In this document: piece after piece, positions 5,466-6,433 of the stretch
How the letters are laid out: every line of letters starts with the position of its first letter
How positions within the stretch are numbered: position 1 is the first letter of the stretch
Origin: Candidatus Omnitrophota bacterium
GTDB lineage: Bacteria; Omnitrophota; Gorgyraeia; Zapsychrales; Fredricksoniimonadaceae
Assembly (NCBI GenBank): GCA_016206745.1
Contig: JACQQW010000002.1
Coordinates: 1-6,433, forward strand
Length of the DNA stretch: 6,433 bases
Reading direction: 5' to 3'
The notes under the pieces: generated by a model
What the model saw: the letters and a program-made list of their open reading frames with translations, nothing else
What the model was told of the DNA's origin: nothing
Database searches by the model: none
Made by a program: the position numbers and the translations under genes

Positions 5466-6422
5466 TTAACGGTGGACAACAATGGGATCCTGTTTGCCGT
5501 AGGTATTCACGACTTCTTCCACATGTTCTTTATTTTCCGCGTAAGGTTCGCCGACAGCGCGGATCTCCACCGATGAATGGCCGTATTCCTGAAACCGGTT
5601 ATTTTTAACTTTAATATCGCAAGAATTACATTTGCCGTACACGCTGCAGGGCATCCATTGCCCCAGCAGCGCGGGCGGTTTGGGGTCCAAAATATGCCCA
5701 ATCGCAAAACGGTTCGCGTATAAATCCGAATGGCAGCGGAATATAGATCCGGCCGGGTCGATCAAAAATTCCGTGGTGCGGCAATCGCAGTCGCGCAGCA
5801 TTTTGGCGTTCATGGCTTCGGGATAACGCATGGTCCCGTAATTACGGCCATTATAGGGCCCCAAAAACTCTTTCAACCGGAAATCAATCCCCATGCTTTG
5901 GGCCTGGGCTTGCACCTGCCGGGTCTCCTCCATATATTCAGGATGGTCCACCGCCCATACCCCGACATGATACCCTTTGTCCAAAAAATACCGGACACGT
6001 CTTAACAAAACCATGGGGTCTTGCTGGCCGCGGTGATAAGAAACACGGATCGAAGCATACGGCGCTTCGCGTTTGATGCGGCCGGACGGAATATGGCGCA
6101 TGAATTCATCCGCATCCACTTCCAGGTTGGTCAAAAGATCAATGGTCAATTCCGGCTTTATGCCCTGCATAATAGAATAAAAATGCTTATGCACCGTGGG
6201 CTCACCGCCCTGCAGCGTCAGGGGCACATCAGACCCTTTGCTGCGGATCCGGTTAAGCCCCCGGACCCAGTCTTCCCCGGACATCCAGCGCTTTTTGACT
6301 AAGTCCCCGCCATGATGGTTGATGCAATACGAACAGCGCAGCATGCAGGCAAAGGACAAAAAAACAGCGATGTAATTAAAATGGCCGGGTAAAACTATAG
6401 GCTCTAATTCATTCTCAGGCAT
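5466..6422 (-). CDS. Radical SAM protein with Twitch/SPASM-like C-terminal cysteine region
   Basis: This 318-residue cytoplasmic enzyme is predicted to cleave S-adenosylmethionine reductively and start radical chemistry. The sequence shows the CxxxCxxC motif that ligates the [4Fe-4S] cluster (C26, C30, C33) and a GGEP motif (72-75) that contacts SAM. The C-terminal part has six clustered cysteines: C212, C214, C230, C259, C265 and C268. C214 to C230 fits the CX9-15GX4C pattern (G225) that opens SPASM and Twitch domains, so at least one auxiliary Fe-S cluster is likely. The later cysteines (CX5CX2C) do not follow the full SPASM pattern. The ATG at 6422 has no clear Shine-Dalgarno sequence in the 11 visible upstream bases, and that frame stays open to the window edge, so the true start could lie further upstream. 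It is the first gene seen in the block, and a 47-base spacer separates it from the glycosyltransferase gene. The substrate is unknown; a role in sugar modification is inferred only from its neighbours. Confidence 0.88.
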   Translation of the reverse strand: MPENELEPIVLPGHFNYIAVFLSFACMLRCSYCINHHGGDLVKKRWMSGEDWVRGLNRIRSKGSDVPLTLQGGEPTVHKHFYSIMQGIKPELTIDLLTNLEVDADEFMRHIPSGRIKREAPYASIRVSYHRGQQDPMVLLRRVRYFLDKGYHVGVWAVDHPEYMEETRQVQAQAQSMGIDFRLKEFLGPYNGRNYGTMRYPEAMNAKMLRDCDCRTTEFLIDPAGSIFRCHSDLYANRFAIGHILDPKPPALLGQWMPCSVYGKCNSCDIKVKNNRFQEYGHSSVEIRAVGEPYAENKEHVEEVVNTYGKQDPIVVHR

Positions 6423-6433
6423 GGCGCACAGGC

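Noticed and set aside
5507..5707. Minus-strand 66-residue frame inside the radical SAM gene
   Set aside because: It lies in another frame within the C-terminal coding region that carries the Fe-S cysteines, and has no independent support.

Overview
This window is one dense minus-strand gene block. Seven co-oriented genes fill almost all of it, and no convincing gene lies on the plus strand. In transcription order (right to left) they are: a radical SAM enzyme with C-terminal auxiliary-cluster cysteines (6422-5466), a GT9/heptosyltransferase-like glycosyltransferase (5418-4492), an extended-SDR NAD-dependent sugar epimerase/dehydratase (4495-3503), the alpha and beta subunits of a thiamine-diphosphate (ThDP) 2-oxoacid dehydrogenase E1-type enzyme (3506-2550 and 2550-1516), an atypical classical SDR (1516-710), and a class I SAM methyltransferase (702-22). 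Both ends appear to continue: the promoter and any earlier genes lie beyond 6433, and there is no terminator in the 21 bases after the last stop.

Four successive gene junctions overlap by 1 or 4 bases (two ATGA, one TAATG, one TGATG), a fifth has a 7-base gap, and only one has a real spacer (47 bases, 5419-5465). That spacer carries a G/C-rich hairpin. This argues for a single translationally coupled operon. It also fixes several starts inside longer open frames (epimerase at 4495, E1 beta at 2550, SDR at 1516).

The gene mix (GT9, sugar epimerase, methyltransferase, SDR, radical SAM, ThDP enzyme) is typical of a bacterial cell-surface polysaccharide or lipopolysaccharide (LPS)/O-antigen biosynthesis locus. 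It does not look like central metabolism, because the E1 pair has no E2 or E3 partner in view. My inference is that the epimerase, E1 pair, SDR and methyltransferase make or decorate an unusual sugar or acyl group, possibly branched-chain or C2-extended. The radical SAM protein would do a difficult C-H step and the GT9 protein would transfer a sugar residue. The substrate cannot be read from the sequence.

The organism is probably an uncultured Gram-negative bacterium with intermediate GC content. The GT9 family and overall locus style fit many environmental lineages (for example Omnitrophota-like or deltaproteobacterial groups), but this is only a weak guess. There are no RNA genes, mobile elements or CRISPR arrays.
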